NCBI RefSeq assembly: GCF_017308985.1
Contig: NZ_JADWPE010000002.1
Location: 682,001 to 746,000 of the forward strand
DNA: 64,000 bases
Source: Lysobacter changpingensis
Lineage (GTDB): Bacteria; Pseudomonadota; Gammaproteobacteria; Xanthomonadales; Xanthomonadaceae
Direction: 5' to 3'
Below, one piece after another: positions 10,590 through 20,316 of the stretch. How positions within the stretch are numbered: position 1 is the stretch's first letter; the number at the start of each line of letters is the position of its first letter. The notes under the pieces are model-generated. The model ran no database searches. It was not told the DNA's origin and saw only the letters and a list, made by a program, of their open reading frames with translations. Made by a program: the position numbers and the translations under genes.

Positions 10590-11122
10590 TTGTAGCCCGG
10601 GTAAGCGAAGCGCACCCGGGAACGCAGGCGCTTCTCCGACCCGGGTGCGCTTCGCTTACCCGGGCTACAAAAGAACCACGTCATCCCGGCGACGGCCGGG
10701 ATCCAGGCGCGTAGCGCCTGGGCAATCTCGCATCGGCAAACCACACCGTCATTCCGGCGAAAGCTGGAACCCATTTTGCCGTTGCCGCCAAAAGCCGTTG
10801 TGGCCCGGGTAAGCGAAGCGCACCCGGGAACGCTGGCGCTTCTCCAACCCGGGTGCGCTTCGCTTACCCGGGCCACAAAAGAACCACGTCATCCCGGCGA
10901 AGGCCGGGATCCAGGCGCGTAGCGCCTGGGCAACCTCGCATCGGCAAACCACACCGTCATTCCAGCGAAAGCTGGAACCCACTTTGCTGTTGCCGCCAAA
11001 AGCCGTTGTAGCCCGGGTAAGCGAAGCGCACCCGGGAACGCCGCAGGCGCTTCTCCAACCCGGGTGCGCTTCGCTTACCCGGGCTACAAAAGAACCACGT
11101 CATCCCGGCGACGGCCGGGATG
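10590..11122. repeat. 208-bp tandem array of palindromic repeats
   Basis: Two full units (starting at 10590 and 10798) and a partial third (from 11006) repeat with an exact 208-base period, filling the 600-bp gap between the convergent yceH and clpB genes. Each unit has a forward and a reverse TAGCCCGGG-family copy about 20 bases apart (10590-10620/10640-10670 in unit 1). It then has an ATCCCGGC/GCCGGGAT hairpin, an 8-bp hairpin CCAGGCGC-GTA-GCGCCTGG, and a hairpin with a GAAA loop (TTCCAGC/GCTGGAA in unit 2). Unit 3 stops inside the ATCCCGGC hairpin. Copies differ at only a few positions, including a 3-base insertion in unit 3. Confidence 0.9.
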
Positions 11123-11154
11123 ACGGTGAGCGTGGTTCACCCCACGGCAACCAA

Positions 11155-13740
11155 TCACGCCTTCCGAAACACCAGCTGCCCACCCTGCGCTTCCACATGC
11201 ACCGTATCGCCGCTGGCAAATTCGCCCGCGAGGATCTTCTGCGCCAGCGGATTCTCGAGTTGCTGCTGGATCGCGCGCTTGAGCGGACGCGCACCGTACA
11301 CCGGATCGAAGCCGACGTTGCCCAGCAACGCGAGCGCGTCGTCCGACAGCACCAGCTTCAAGCCACGTTCGGAAAGTCGCTTCTCCAGCCCGTTGAGCTG
11401 GATGCGCGCGATCTGCCGGATCTGCTGCTTGTCCAGCGGATGGAAGACCACGATGTCGTCCAGGCGATTGATGAACTCCGGACGGAAGTGCGCCTGCACC
11501 ACGCCCATCACCGCCGCCTTCATCTGCATGTACGCCTGCGGCGAATCGTCGCCGGACAGCTCCTGGATCTGGTGCGAACCCAGGTTCGACGTCATCACGA
11601 TGACGGTGTTGCGGAAGTCGACCGTGCGACCCTGCCCATCGGTCAGGCGTCCGTCGTCCAGCACCTGCAGCAGGATGTTGAACACGTCCGGATGCGCCTT
11701 CTCGACTTCATCCAGCAGGATCACGCTGTACGGACGGCGACGCACCGCTTCGGTGAGGTAACCGCCTTCCTCGTAACCGACATAGCCCGGAGGCGCACCG
11801 ACGAGGCGACTCACGGAGTGCTTCTCCATGAACTCGCTCATGTCGATGCGCACCATCGCGTCGGATGAGTCGAACAGGAATTCCGCCAGCGCCTTGCACA
11901 GCTCGGTCTTGCCCACGCCCGTCGGGCCGAGGAACAGGAACGAGCCCGAGGGCCGGTTCGGATCGGACAGCCCCGCGCGCGAACGACGCACGGCGTCGGA
12001 CACGACCTTGATCGCCTCTTCCTGACCGACCACGCGCGTGTGCAGCTGCTCTTCCATGCGCAGCAGCTTCTCGCGCTCGCCTTCGAGCATCTTGCTGACG
12101 GGAATGCCGGTCCAGCGCGCGACGACCTCGGCGATTTCCTCCGCGGTCACCTTGTCCTGCAACAGCGTGAAGCCCTTCGTTTCGGCTTCCTGCGCCGCCT
12201 TGAGCTGCTTGTCGAGTTCCGGCAGCGTGCCGTACTGGATCTCGCTCATCTTCGCGAAATCCTGCCGGCGCTGCGCGGCTTCCAGTTCGAGCTTGGCCTG
12301 CTCGATCTGCTCCTTGATCTTCGTCGCGCCCTGCAGCGTGGCCTTCTCGGCCTTCCATACCTCTTCCAGATCGTTGAACTCGCGTTCGAGCGTGGCGATC
12401 TCGCTTTCCAGGTCCGCGAGACGCTGCTTCGACGCTTCGTCCTTCTCCTTCTTCAACGCCTCGCGCTGGATCTTGAGCTGGATCAGGCGACGTTCCTTGC
12501 GATCGAGTTCTTCCGGCTTGGAATCGATCTCCATGCGGATGCGCGATGCGGCTTCGTCCATCAGGTCGATGGCCTTGTCGGGCAGCTGGCGGTCGGTGAT
12601 GTAGCGGTTCGACAGCGTGGCCGCGGCGACGATCGCCGGGTCGGTGATCTCCACGCCATGGTGCACGGCGTACTTTTCCTTCAGGCCGCGCAGGATCGCG
12701 ATGGTGTCCTCCACGCTCGGCTCGCCGACGAACACCTTCTGGAAGCGGCGCTCCAGCGCGGCGTCCTTCTCGATGTACTGGCGGTACTCGTCCAGCGTCG
12801 TCGCGCCGATGCAGTGCAGCTCGCCACGCGCGAGCGCGGGCTTGAGCATGTTGCCGGCGTCCATCGCGCCTTCGGCCTTGCCGGCGCCGACCATCGTGTG
12901 CAGTTCGTCGATGAACAGGATGATCTGGCCTTCGTTCTTCGCCAGGTCGTTGAGCACGGCCTTCAGGCGCTCCTCGAATTCGCCGCGGAACTTCGCACCG
13001 GCGATCAGCGCGCCCATGTCGAGCGACAGCACGCGCTTCCCGCGCAGCCCTTCGGGCACCTCGCCGTTGATGATGCGCTGCGCGAGGCCTTCGACGATCG
13101 CGGTCTTGCCCACGCCGGGCTCGCCGATCAGCACCGGGTTGTTCTTGGTTCGACGCTGCAGCACCTGCACGGTGCGGCGGATCTCCTCGTCGCGGCCGAT
13201 CACCGGATCGAGCTTGCCGCCCTCGGCGCGCGCGGTGAGGTCGATGGTGTATTTCTCCAGCGCCTGGCGCTGGTCCTCGGCGTTTTCCGATTGCACGCTT
13301 TCGCCACCGCGCACCTTGGCGATGGCCGCCTCGAGTTTGTCCCTGTTCGCGCCGGCGGACTTCAGGGCGCGACCGACTTCGCCGTTGTCGTCCAGCGCGG
13401 CGAGCACGAACAGCTCGCTGGCGATGAACGCATCGCCGCGCTGCTGCGCGAGTTTGTCGGTGACGTTGAGCAGCCGCGCCAGGTCGTTGCCGACGCTGAT
13501 CTGCCCGGCCTGGCCGGTCACTTTCGGCAGTTTTTCCAGCGCTTCGCCGAGGCGTTCGCGCAGCAGCGGCACGTTGACGCCGGCCTGCGCGAGCAGCGGG
13601 CGCGTGCTGCCGCCGCTCTGGTCGAGCAGCGCGGCCATCAGGTGAACGGGTTCGATGACACTGTGGTCGCGGCCGAGCGCCAGCGATTGCGCGTCCTGCA
13701 ATGCCTGCTGGAAGCGCGAGGTGAGTTTGTCCATCCGCAT
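11155..13740 (-). CDS. clpB: ATP-dependent disaggregase ClpB
   Basis: The 861-residue Hsp100 chaperone, working with DnaK, pulls polypeptides out of aggregates in the cytoplasm. Domains in order are: an N-domain with two Clp repeats, AAA1 (Walker [10 protein letters not shown], Walker [10 protein letters not shown]), the long coiled-coil M-domain (about residues 410-530) that distinguishes ClpB from ClpA, then AAA2 ([35 protein letters not shown]). The start [10 protein letters not shown] aligns with E. coli MRLDRLTNKF. An internal GTG/ATG start for a short ClpB form, as in E. coli, is possible but not assigned. A heat-shock-type promoter lies just upstream. Confidence 0.98.
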   Translation of the reverse strand: MRMDKLTSRFQQALQDAQSLALGRDHSVIEPVHLMAALLDQSGGSTRPLLAQAGVNVPLLRERLGEALEKLPKVTGQAGQISVGNDLARLLNVTDKLAQQRGDAFIASELFVLAALDDNGEVGRALKSAGANRDKLEAAIAKVRGGESVQSENAEDQRQALEKYTIDLTARAEGGKLDPVIGRDEEIRRTVQVLQRRTKNNPVLIGEPGVGKTAIVEGLAQRIINGEVPEGLRGKRVLSLDMGALIAGAKFRGEFEERLKAVLNDLAKNEGQIILFIDELHTMVGAGKAEGAMDAGNMLKPALARGELHCIGATTLDEYRQYIEKDAALERRFQKVFVGEPSVEDTIAILRGLKEKYAVHHGVEITDPAIVAAATLSNRYITDRQLPDKAIDLMDEAASRIRMEIDSKPEELDRKERRLIQLKIQREALKKEKDEASKQRLADLESEIATLEREFNDLEEVWKAEKATLQGATKIKEQIEQAKLELEAAQRRQDFAKMSEIQYGTLPELDKQLKAAQEAETKGFTLLQDKVTAEEIAEVVARWTGIPVSKMLEGEREKLLRMEEQLHTRVVGQEEAIKVVSDAVRRSRAGLSDPNRPSGSFLFLGPTGVGKTELCKALAEFLFDSSDAMVRIDMSEFMEKHSVSRLVGAPPGYVGYEEGGYLTEAVRRRPYSVILLDEVEKAHPDVFNILLQVLDDGRLTDGQGRTVDFRNTVIVMTSNLGSHQIQELSGDDSPQAYMQMKAAVMGVVQAHFRPEFINRLDDIVVFHPLDKQQIRQIARIQLNGLEKRLSERGLKLVLSDDALALLGNVGFDPVYGARPLKRAIQQQLENPLAQKILAGEFASGDTVHVEAQGGQLVFRKA

Positions 13741-13796
13741 GGAAGGGGTCCTTCTAGACAGGTGGCGGCCACGTCGCGCAGCCGCGAATGTGCACC

Positions 13797-13825
13797 AGAT
13801 GCGGGCAATCCTTGCCCGATTCAAC
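13797..13825 (-). promoter_or_regulatory. candidate sigma32 promoter for clpB
   Basis: Read on the minus strand, GTTGAA (13820-13825) and CCCGCAT (13799-13805) are separated by 14 bases, close to the sigma32 pattern CTTGAA-N13-17-CCCCAT. The -10 element is about 58 bases upstream of the clpB ATG. The spacer holds a short palindrome (GGGCAA/TTGCCC, 13803-13817). Confidence 0.6.
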
Positions 13826-13910
13826 GTCCGAACCCGCCAGTGCCGCCCGCTTGCCGCCATTGGGGAGCTCGTCCACTTCATGCTTACATGCCCGTGTTCA
13901 CAATGCGTGC

Positions 13911-14660
13911 ATGTCCATCGCCTCCCTCACCCTGCCCGCCCCGCCCGCGGTCTCCTCCGAATGGGCGCTGTTCCTCGATGTCGACGGCACGCTGCTGGAT
14001 TTCGCCGATGTTCCCGGCGACGTGCTGGTCGATCCCGGCCTGATCGACGTGCTCGCCGTGCTGCACGGGCGCCTCGACGGCGCGATGGCGCTGGTCAGCG
14101 GGCGCCGGCTGGCGCAGCTGGACGCGCTGTTCGCCCCGCTGAAACTGCCCGCCGTGGGCCTGCACGGCCTCGAACGCCGCGAGGAAGGACACCAGGAGCG
14201 CCACCCGCGCCCGCTGATACTGGACGAGGCCGTGGCCTGGGGCCGGGCGTTGGCCGAGCGCTATCCCGGCGCGCGCGTGGAGGACAAGGGCACCACCATC
14301 GCGCTGCACTGGCGCGCCGCGCCGGATGCCGAAGACCTGCTGCGGCAGTACGCCGACTCGATCCTGATCGAACTGCCGGACTATCACCTGCAATACGGGA
14401 ACATGGTGGTGGAGCTGCGCCCGAACGGCGCGCACAAGGGCCATGCGGTGGCGGACCTGCTCGCGCATCCGCCGTTCCACGGCCGCCGCCCGGTCTTCGT
14501 CGGCGACGACTTCACCGACGAACACGCCTTCCACGCGGTCGACAGCCACGGCGGATTCGGCGTGCTCGTGGGCTCGCGCCAGCCCAGTGCCGCGCGCTAC
14601 GGCTTGCACGATCCGGCGGCGGTGCGCGCGTGGCTGGAGGAAGGCCTCTCGCTCGCGTGA
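13911..14660 (+). CDS. otsB: trehalose-6-phosphate phosphatase
   Basis: The 249-residue HAD-superfamily enzyme removes phosphate from trehalose-6-phosphate, the second step of the OtsAB pathway. The nucleophile motif is DVDGT at residues 23-27 (Asp23, Asp25), the cap region includes [13 protein letters not shown], and the C-terminal metal-binding motif is [11 protein letters not shown]. The length is normal. The ATG at MSIASLTLP was chosen as the last start before homology; the longer frame overlaps the clpB promoter region. It is the first gene of an operon with the GH15 gene (37 bases downstream) and otsA. Confidence 0.95.
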   Translation: MSIASLTLPAPPAVSSEWALFLDVDGTLLDFADVPGDVLVDPGLIDVLAVLHGRLDGAMALVSGRRLAQLDALFAPLKLPAVGLHGLERREEGHQERHPRPLILDEAVAWGRALAERYPGARVEDKGTTIALHWRAAPDAEDLLRQYADSILIELPDYHLQYGNMVVELRPNGAHKGHAVADLLAHPPFHGRRPVFVGDDFTDEHAFHAVDSHGGFGVLVGSRQPSAARYGLHDPAAVRAWLEEGLSLA

Positions 14661-14697
14661 CCGCCGCGCGACTTCTTCGAAACGGACCGGACAAAGG

Positions 14698-16497
14698 ATG
14701 ACTTCGACCTCGACCGACCGCACCGCCAGCCTCGATCTCGGCCTGATCGGCAACTGCAGCATCGCCGCGCTCGTGGATCGGCACGCACGCATCGTCTGGG
14801 GCTGCGTGCCCGCGTTCGATGGCGACCCGACGTTCTGCTCCCTGCTCTCGCCACGCGAGCACGACGGTGGCGACTGGACGATCGAGCTGGAAGGCTGCGT
14901 GTCCGCCGAGCAGTCGTACATCACCAACACCGCGATGCTGCGCACGGTGCTGCGCGATGCGAACGGCGGCGCGATCGAGATCGTCGATTTCGCCCCGCGC
15001 TGGCACCAGAACGACCGCTTCTATCGCCCGGTGATGCTGATGCGCCGCGTGCGACCGTTGTCGGGAACGCCGCGCATCCGCGTGCACCTGAGGCCGCTGG
15101 CCGAGTACGGCTCGATGAAGCCGGAAACGACCTGGGGCAGCAATCACATCCGCTACCTCATTCCCGAATTCACGCTGCGCCTCACCAGCGACATTCCCGT
15201 GCGGCTGGTGCGCGACTCGCTGCCGTTCGTGCTGGATCGCGACGCGCACTTCGTGCTCGGCCCGGACGAGACGTTGACGCAGTCGGTCTCCGGCTTCGTG
15301 CGCATGGCCGAGGAGCACACGCTCAACTACTGGCGCAACTGGGTGCGCAATCTCTACATTCCGCTGGAATGGCAGGACGCGGTGATCCGCAGCGCGATCA
15401 CGCTCAAGCTGTGCCAGTACGACGAGACCGGCGCGATCGTGGCGGCGATGACGACCTCGATTCCCGAAGCGCCCCACACCGTGCGCAACTGGGATTACCG
15501 CTATTGCTGGCTGCGCGATTCGGCCTTCGTCGTGCGTGCGCTGAACCGCCTGGGCGCGACGCGCACGATGGAGGAATACCTTCGCTACCTCGCCAACGTC
15601 GCCTCCAACGAGGGCGAGCTGCAACCGCTGTACGGCATCGGCTACGAACGGCAGCTCGCCGAATCGGAAGTCGAATCGCTCGCCGGTTATCGCGGCATGG
15701 GGCCGGTGCGTCGCGGCAATCTCGCGTGGTTGCAGAAGCAGCACGACGTGTACGGCAGCGTGGTGCTGGCGTCCACGCAGCTGTTCTTCGACCAGCGCCT
15801 GGCGCGCGTGGGCGATGCGTCGGTGTTCGCGCGCCTGGAGCCGGTGGGCGAACTCGCCTACGCGTTGCACGATCGTCCCGATGCGGGGCTCTGGGAATTC
15901 CGCGGCCGCGAGGAAGTGCACACGTATTCCAGCGTGATGTGCTGGGCGGCGTGCGATCGCCTCGCGCGCATCGCCGTGCATCTTCGCCTCGCGCCGCAGG
16001 TGCAGCTGTGGCGCCAGCGCGCGGACGAGATCCACGCGCGCATCGTCGCGCACGCCTACAACGAGGAGCTCGGACACTTCGTCGAAGCGCTGGACGGCAA
16101 CCGCCTGGACGCCTCGCTGCTGCTGCTCGCCGACCTGGGCTTCGTCAAGCCGGACGATCCGCGCTTCGTGCGCACGGTGGAGGCGATCGGCAAGGGGCTC
16201 AAGCGCGGTGACGCGTTGTTCCGCTACGTGACCCCCGACGATTTCGGCGCACCGGAAACCAGCTTCACCATCTGCACCTTCTGGTACATCGACGCGCTCG
16301 CGTCGATCGGCAGGCACGAGGAAGCCCGCGCGTTGTTCGAGCGCATCCTCGCACGGCGCAACCCGCTGGGTCTGCTGTCGGAAGACCTGGAATTCGAAGG
16401 CGGCGAGGCCTGGGGCAATTTCCCGCAGACCTATTCGCACGTCGGGCTGATCAACGCCGCCATGCGCCTGTCGCGGCCCTGGCAGGATGCGGCATGA
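14698..16497 (+). CDS. glycoside hydrolase family 15 protein (putative trehalase)
   Basis: The 599-residue protein has the two-part GH15 architecture: an N-terminal beta-sandwich (about 1-230) and an (alpha/alpha)6 barrel. Diagnostic segments are RNWDYRYCWLRDSAFVV, GLWEFRGREEVHTYSSVMCW with the first catalytic Glu region, and WGNFPQTYSHVGLINAAMRL near the end. Bacterial GH15 enzymes of this size include trehalases and glucoamylases/dextranases. Its place between otsB and otsA favours a trehalose-related substrate, which is inference. No signal peptide is present, so it should act in the cytoplasm. It overlaps the otsA start by 4 bases (ATGA). Confidence 0.9.
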   Translation: MTSTSTDRTASLDLGLIGNCSIAALVDRHARIVWGCVPAFDGDPTFCSLLSPREHDGGDWTIELEGCVSAEQSYITNTAMLRTVLRDANGGAIEIVDFAPRWHQNDRFYRPVMLMRRVRPLSGTPRIRVHLRPLAEYGSMKPETTWGSNHIRYLIPEFTLRLTSDIPVRLVRDSLPFVLDRDAHFVLGPDETLTQSVSGFVRMAEEHTLNYWRNWVRNLYIPLEWQDAVIRSAITLKLCQYDETGAIVAAMTTSIPEAPHTVRNWDYRYCWLRDSAFVVRALNRLGATRTMEEYLRYLANVASNEGELQPLYGIGYERQLAESEVESLAGYRGMGPVRRGNLAWLQKQHDVYGSVVLASTQLFFDQRLARVGDASVFARLEPVGELAYALHDRPDAGLWEFRGREEVHTYSSVMCWAACDRLARIAVHLRLAPQVQLWRQRADEIHARIVAHAYNEELGHFVEALDGNRLDASLLLLADLGFVKPDDPRFVRTVEAIGKGLKRGDALFRYVTPDDFGAPETSFTICTFWYIDALASIGRHEEARALFERILARRNPLGLLSEDLEFEGGEAWGNFPQTYSHVGLINAAMRLSRPWQDAA

Positions 16498-17864
16498 GCC
16501 GTCTGGTCGTCGTATCCAATCGTGTGGCAGTACCCGGAGTGAGCAGCGCCGGCGGACTCGCGGTGGCGCTGCAGGCGGCGCTGGAGGAAACCGGCGGCAT
16601 GTGGTTCGGCTGGAGCGGCCGGATCGACCCGAACGATTCGGGCGAAGTGCACGAGCACGACGCCGGCAACATCCGCTACGTCACCGTCGACCTGTCCAAG
16701 CGCGACCACGACGACTACTACAACGGCTTCGCCAACCGCACGTTGTGGCCGCTGCTGCATTTCCGCGTCGATCTGGTGGATTACAGCCGCATCACATACG
16801 CGGCGTACCGGCGCGTCAACGCGCTGTTCGCCGAGAAACTCGCGCCGCTGCTGCGCGAGGACGACATCGTGTGGGTACACGACTACCACCTGATCCCGAT
16901 GGCGAAGCTGCTGCGCGAACTCGGCGTGACGTGCCGGCTCGGCTTCTTCCTGCACGTGCCGATGCCCTCCTCCGACCTGCTCGCCGCGCTTCCGCAGCAC
17001 GAACGTTTGTTCGAAGGCCTGTCGTCGTACGACCTGATCGGCTTCCAGACCGAGCGCGACCTCGAACGCTTCCAGGACTACGTGCGCCTGTTCGGGCGCG
17101 GTCGCGTGATCTCGCACGGCGTGCTGGAAACCCGCAAGGGCAAGCGGCTGCGCGCGGGCGCGTTCCCGATCAGCATCGACACCGCGCAGATCGAGGAGCA
17201 GGCGCGCGCGGCGGCGGGCAAGGCCGGCGTGAAGCGGCTGGCGACGAGCCTGTCGGGACGCGCGCTGGCAATCGGCGTGGATCGACTGGATTACTCGAAG
17301 GGGTTGCCCGAGCGATTCCGTTCGTTCGGACGCTTCCTCAAGCGGCATCCGGAGCATCGCGGAAAGCTGACCTTCCTGCAGATCGCGCCGGTGTCGCGCG
17401 GCGAAGTGCTCGAATACCAGAAGCTGCGCAGCGAGCTGGAACAGTTGTCCGGCCACATCAACGGCGCGCACGCCGAGCCCGACTGGACGCCGGTGCGCTA
17501 CGTCAATCGCAACTATCCGCACCCGACGCTGACCGGCTTCTACCGGCTCTCGCGCGTGGGCCTGGTCACGCCGTTGCGCGACGGCATGAACCTGGTGGCG
17601 AAGGAATACGTGGCCGCGCAGGATCCGAAGGACCCGGGCGTGCTGGTGCTGTCCAGCTTCGCCGGCGCCGCGCGCGAGCTCGACGCGGCGCTGCTGGTGA
17701 ATCCCTACGACATGGACGGCGTTGCGGACGCGCTCGCCGCCGCGATGGAAATGCCGCTGGAGGAACGCCGCGAGCGCTGGGAAACCATGATGGCCGTGCT
17801 GCGCGAGAACGACATCACCGCGTGGCGGCGCAAGTACCTGGCGGCGTTGCGGGAGCCGATCTGA
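16494..17864 (+). CDS. otsA: trehalose-6-phosphate synthase
   Basis: The 456-residue GT20 enzyme joins UDP-glucose and glucose-6-phosphate to give trehalose-6-phosphate. Recognisable segments are the N-terminal NRVAVPGVSSAGGLAVAL, WVHDYHLIPMAKLLREL, FFLHVPMPSSDLL, the sugar-phosphate site VDRLDYSKGLPERF and the nucleotide-sugar site PLRDGMNLVAKEYVAAQ. The ATG overlaps the stop of the GH15 gene by 4 bases, indicating translational coupling; otsB-GH15-otsA therefore reads as one operon for trehalose, a compatible solute used against osmotic, cold and desiccation stress. Confidence 0.97.
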   Translation: MSRLVVVSNRVAVPGVSSAGGLAVALQAALEETGGMWFGWSGRIDPNDSGEVHEHDAGNIRYVTVDLSKRDHDDYYNGFANRTLWPLLHFRVDLVDYSRITYAAYRRVNALFAEKLAPLLREDDIVWVHDYHLIPMAKLLRELGVTCRLGFFLHVPMPSSDLLAALPQHERLFEGLSSYDLIGFQTERDLERFQDYVRLFGRGRVISHGVLETRKGKRLRAGAFPISIDTAQIEEQARAAAGKAGVKRLATSLSGRALAIGVDRLDYSKGLPERFRSFGRFLKRHPEHRGKLTFLQIAPVSRGEVLEYQKLRSELEQLSGHINGAHAEPDWTPVRYVNRNYPHPTLTGFYRLSRVGLVTPLRDGMNLVAKEYVAAQDPKDPGVLVLSSFAGAARELDAALLVNPYDMDGVADALAAAMEMPLEERRERWETMMAVLRENDITAWRRKYLAALREPI

Positions 17865-17887
17865 AGGCTCCGGCAAACGTATGGCGC

Positions 17888-17970
17888 CCCGGGTGCGCTT
17901 CGCTTACCCGGGCTACAACCGCCGGGCGCTGATGCCTTTGCAGCCCGGGCAAGGCCGAAGGCCGCACCCG
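17888..17970. repeat. TAGCCCGGG-family reverse copy plus variant forward copy
   Basis: A near-perfect reverse copy (17888-17918) is followed by a forward copy of a variant type (17937-17970). In the variant, the central GCGAAGCG is replaced by GGCCGAAGGCC, itself a small palindrome. They lie between the convergent otsA and gloA genes. Confidence 0.8.
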
Positions 17971-18002
17971 GACACAGAGGCCATCACCTCATCCGCCGGC
18001 GA

Positions 18003-18533
18003 TCAGACCCGCGCGGTGGGCTGCAGGATCTCCACCCAGTACCCGTCCGGATCCTTGATGAAGGCGATGTTCTTCATGCGCCCGTCGGTGAGGCGCTTCT
18101 GGAAGGCGACGCCGAGCTGTTCGAAACGCGCGCACGCCGCTTCCACGTCGGGCACCGACACGCAGATGTGGCCGAAACCGCGTGGCTCGCCATTGCCGTC
18201 GTGATAGCGGAAGTCCGCATCGGATTCGGTGCCGTGGTTGTGCGTGAGTTCCAGCACGCCGCGCTGGCTGAGCAGCCATTCGCCACGCGCGGGTTCCTCG
18301 GCCGGGATCTGCGAGGGGTCGTCCACCAGCACCAGGAAGTACAGGCTGAACTTCGCCTCGTCGAAATCGCGACGGCGCACCAGCGTGAAGCCGAGCACGC
18401 GCGTGTAGAAATCCAGCGATTTCGCGACGTCCTTGACGCGCAGCATGGTGTGGTTGAACACGAAACCGTGCGTGGCCGCGTCGCGTTGCGCGGTCACGCC
18501 GGGGTTGGCGTTGAGTTCGTCTTGCAGGGACAT
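18003..18533 (-). CDS. gloA: lactoylglutathione lyase (glyoxalase I)
   Basis: The 176-residue protein converts the methylglyoxal-glutathione hemithioacetal to S-lactoylglutathione. The four metal ligands are His28 (NHTMLRV), Glu95 (LELTHNHG), His122 (GFGHICVSV) and Glu168 (YWVEIL). The insert DFDEAKFSLYFLVLVDDP and the length match the longer, eukaryote/Pseudomonas GloA3-like type, which is often zinc-dependent. It follows the permease gene on the same strand with a 58-base gap. Confidence 0.95.
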   Translation of the reverse strand: MSLQDELNANPGVTAQRDAATHGFVFNHTMLRVKDVAKSLDFYTRVLGFTLVRRRDFDEAKFSLYFLVLVDDPSQIPAEEPARGEWLLSQRGVLELTHNHGTESDADFRYHDGNGEPRGFGHICVSVPDVEAACARFEQLGVAFQKRLTDGRMKNIAFIKDPDGYWVEILQPTARV

Positions 18534-18591
18534 GGGCGTTGGATCGTCTGGGGGAATCGAACTTCTGAAATAGGGGCTACGGACGCGCCGG

Positions 18592-20193
18592 TCAATGTGC
18601 GCCGTCGGCGCTTTCGGGCGACTGGCGTTGCAGCGACAGCAGCCCCAGCAGTACGGCGAGCGCCACGTACGCGCCGGCGAACTGCCACGCGATGACGCGC
18701 CGCAGGCCGTCCAGCGTCCACGGCCAGTAGATGCTGCCGCGCGGATCGACCGAGTGGATGAAGCCGAACAGCGTCAACACCGCGCCGATCAGCAGCACCA
18801 CGGCGGCACGGCGGAAGCGGTGGTCGATCATCGCCACCAGCGCGGTGGACCAGATCATCGCGGTGATGATGAAGCCGTTGCCGAGCGTCACGATCGTCGC
18901 AAGATCCGGCAGGCCGTGGCCATCGATGCCTTCGTACAGCGCGGCGAAACGGTCCGGCGCGATCCACGCCGGATTGCCGAGCTTGATCACCAGCAGGTAC
19001 GCCACCGACGGCAGGAACGCCAGCGCGACCGCGAGCGCATGGCGGCGCGGGCTGTCGTGGAAGGCCTGCACGGTGATGTCCATGCCGACGTAGACGATGA
19101 TCGGCGCGAGCACCGCGATCGGCAGCCACTGCACCAGGCCCGAGACGTAGCCGAACACGCCGCCCAGGCCGATGAACAGGCCCGTCAGCAGGGTGTAGCC
19201 CATGCGCGCGCCCATGTGCTTGTACGCGGGCTGGCCGATGTACGGCGTGGTCTGCGCGACGCCGCCGCAGAAACCGGCGACCAGCGTGGACACGGCTTCG
19301 GCGAGCAGCACGTCGCGCGTGCGGTAGTCGTCGCCGGCGGCGCGCGCGCTTTCGCTCACGTTGATGCCGCCCACCACCATCAGCAGGCCGAACGGCAGCA
19401 GCAGCGGCAGGTACGGCACGGTGTACGCCAGGCCATCGATGAACTGCAGCGTCGGCAGCGGCAGCGTGAAACGCAGCGGTGCGGCGTCGGGCAGCTTGAA
19501 GCCCGGCGTGCCCAGGCCCGCAAGGCCGAGTCCGTAATACAGCACCGTGCCGACGATGAAGGCGAGCAGCACGCCGGGCATGCGGATCGGCAGCTTGCCC
19601 TTCGCGACGAGCACGTACATCAGCAGGCCGAAGGTCACGAAGCCGACCAGCGGCGAGCGCAGGGTTTCGATGAGCGGCAGGAAGCCGAGCAACGCGAGGG
19701 CCGCGCCGCCGATCGAACCCAGTAGCGCCGCGCGCGGCACCGCGCGCGTGATCGCATCGCCGAAGAACGACAGCACCAGCTTCAGCACGCCCATCACCAC
19801 CAGCGACGCCATGCCGAGTTGCCAGGTCGCGGTCGCCGCCGCCGCTTCGTCCATGCCCTGCTGCTTGAAGCCGACGAACGCCGGCCCCAGCACCAGCAGC
19901 GCCATGCCGATGCTGGTCGGCGCATCCAGGCCGAGCGGCATCGCGGTGACTTCCGTCCGCCCGCTCTCGCGCGCGAGGCGGTGCGCCATCCAGGTGTAGA
20001 TCAGGTTGCCGACCAGCACGCCGAACGCGGTGCCGGGGAACATGCGGGTGAACACGACCTCCGCCGGGAAACCGAAGATGCCGATCAGCGCGGCGGAGAT
20101 GAAGCCCAGGATCGACAGGTTGTCGACGACCAGGCCGAAGAAGCCGTTGAGGTCGCCGGGGACGAACCAGCGACGGGAAGGGGATGGCGGCAT
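18592..20193 (-). CDS. putative permease, substrate unknown
   Basis: The 533-residue membrane protein has about 12-13 hydrophobic segments spread over residues 20-515. Motifs such as FFGLVVDNLSILGFISAALIG, TAMPLGLDAPTSIGMALLVL and VGGINVSESARAAGDDY suggest a nucleobase/sulfate-type (APC superfamily, COG2252-like) permease, but it lacks the clear signature of the AzgA or UraA families. It lies in the inner membrane. MPPSPSRRW was chosen as the start: the frame extends 26 codons further, but the added part is polar and falls in the upstream spacer. It is 123 bases downstream of the DUF3574 gene and may be a separate unit. Confidence 0.75.
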   Translation of the reverse strand: MPPSPSRRWFVPGDLNGFFGLVVDNLSILGFISAALIGIFGFPAEVVFTRMFPGTAFGVLVGNLIYTWMAHRLARESGRTEVTAMPLGLDAPTSIGMALLVLGPAFVGFKQQGMDEAAAATATWQLGMASLVVMGVLKLVLSFFGDAITRAVPRAALLGSIGGAALALLGFLPLIETLRSPLVGFVTFGLLMYVLVAKGKLPIRMPGVLLAFIVGTVLYYGLGLAGLGTPGFKLPDAAPLRFTLPLPTLQFIDGLAYTVPYLPLLLPFGLLMVVGGINVSESARAAGDDYRTRDVLLAEAVSTLVAGFCGGVAQTTPYIGQPAYKHMGARMGYTLLTGLFIGLGGVFGYVSGLVQWLPIAVLAPIIVYVGMDITVQAFHDSPRRHALAVALAFLPSVAYLLVIKLGNPAWIAPDRFAALYEGIDGHGLPDLATIVTLGNGFIITAMIWSTALVAMIDHRFRRAAVVLLIGAVLTLFGFIHSVDPRGSIYWPWTLDGLRRVIAWQFAGAYVALAVLLGLLSLQRQSPESADGAH

Positions 20194-20316
20194 GGAGGGC
20201 TCGCGACGTGGGATGTGCGAATCGTAGCGGCTTTGGTCCGCCGGGCACCGGAAGGATTGGAATGGGCACATGGCGCCGGGCGATGCAGCGTCGCCGACAG
20301 GCGCGGGCGCCGCCGG

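Noticed and set aside
10590-11122. Possible CRISPR array
   Set aside because: The period is 208 bases and the intervening sequences are themselves repeated, not unique spacers; no cas gene is present.
14443-14697. Extension of the GH15 gene upstream into otsB
   Set aside because: The extra 85 codons overlap otsB in another frame, are Arg/Ser-rich and have no GH15 homology; the ATG at 14698 begins the family sequence.
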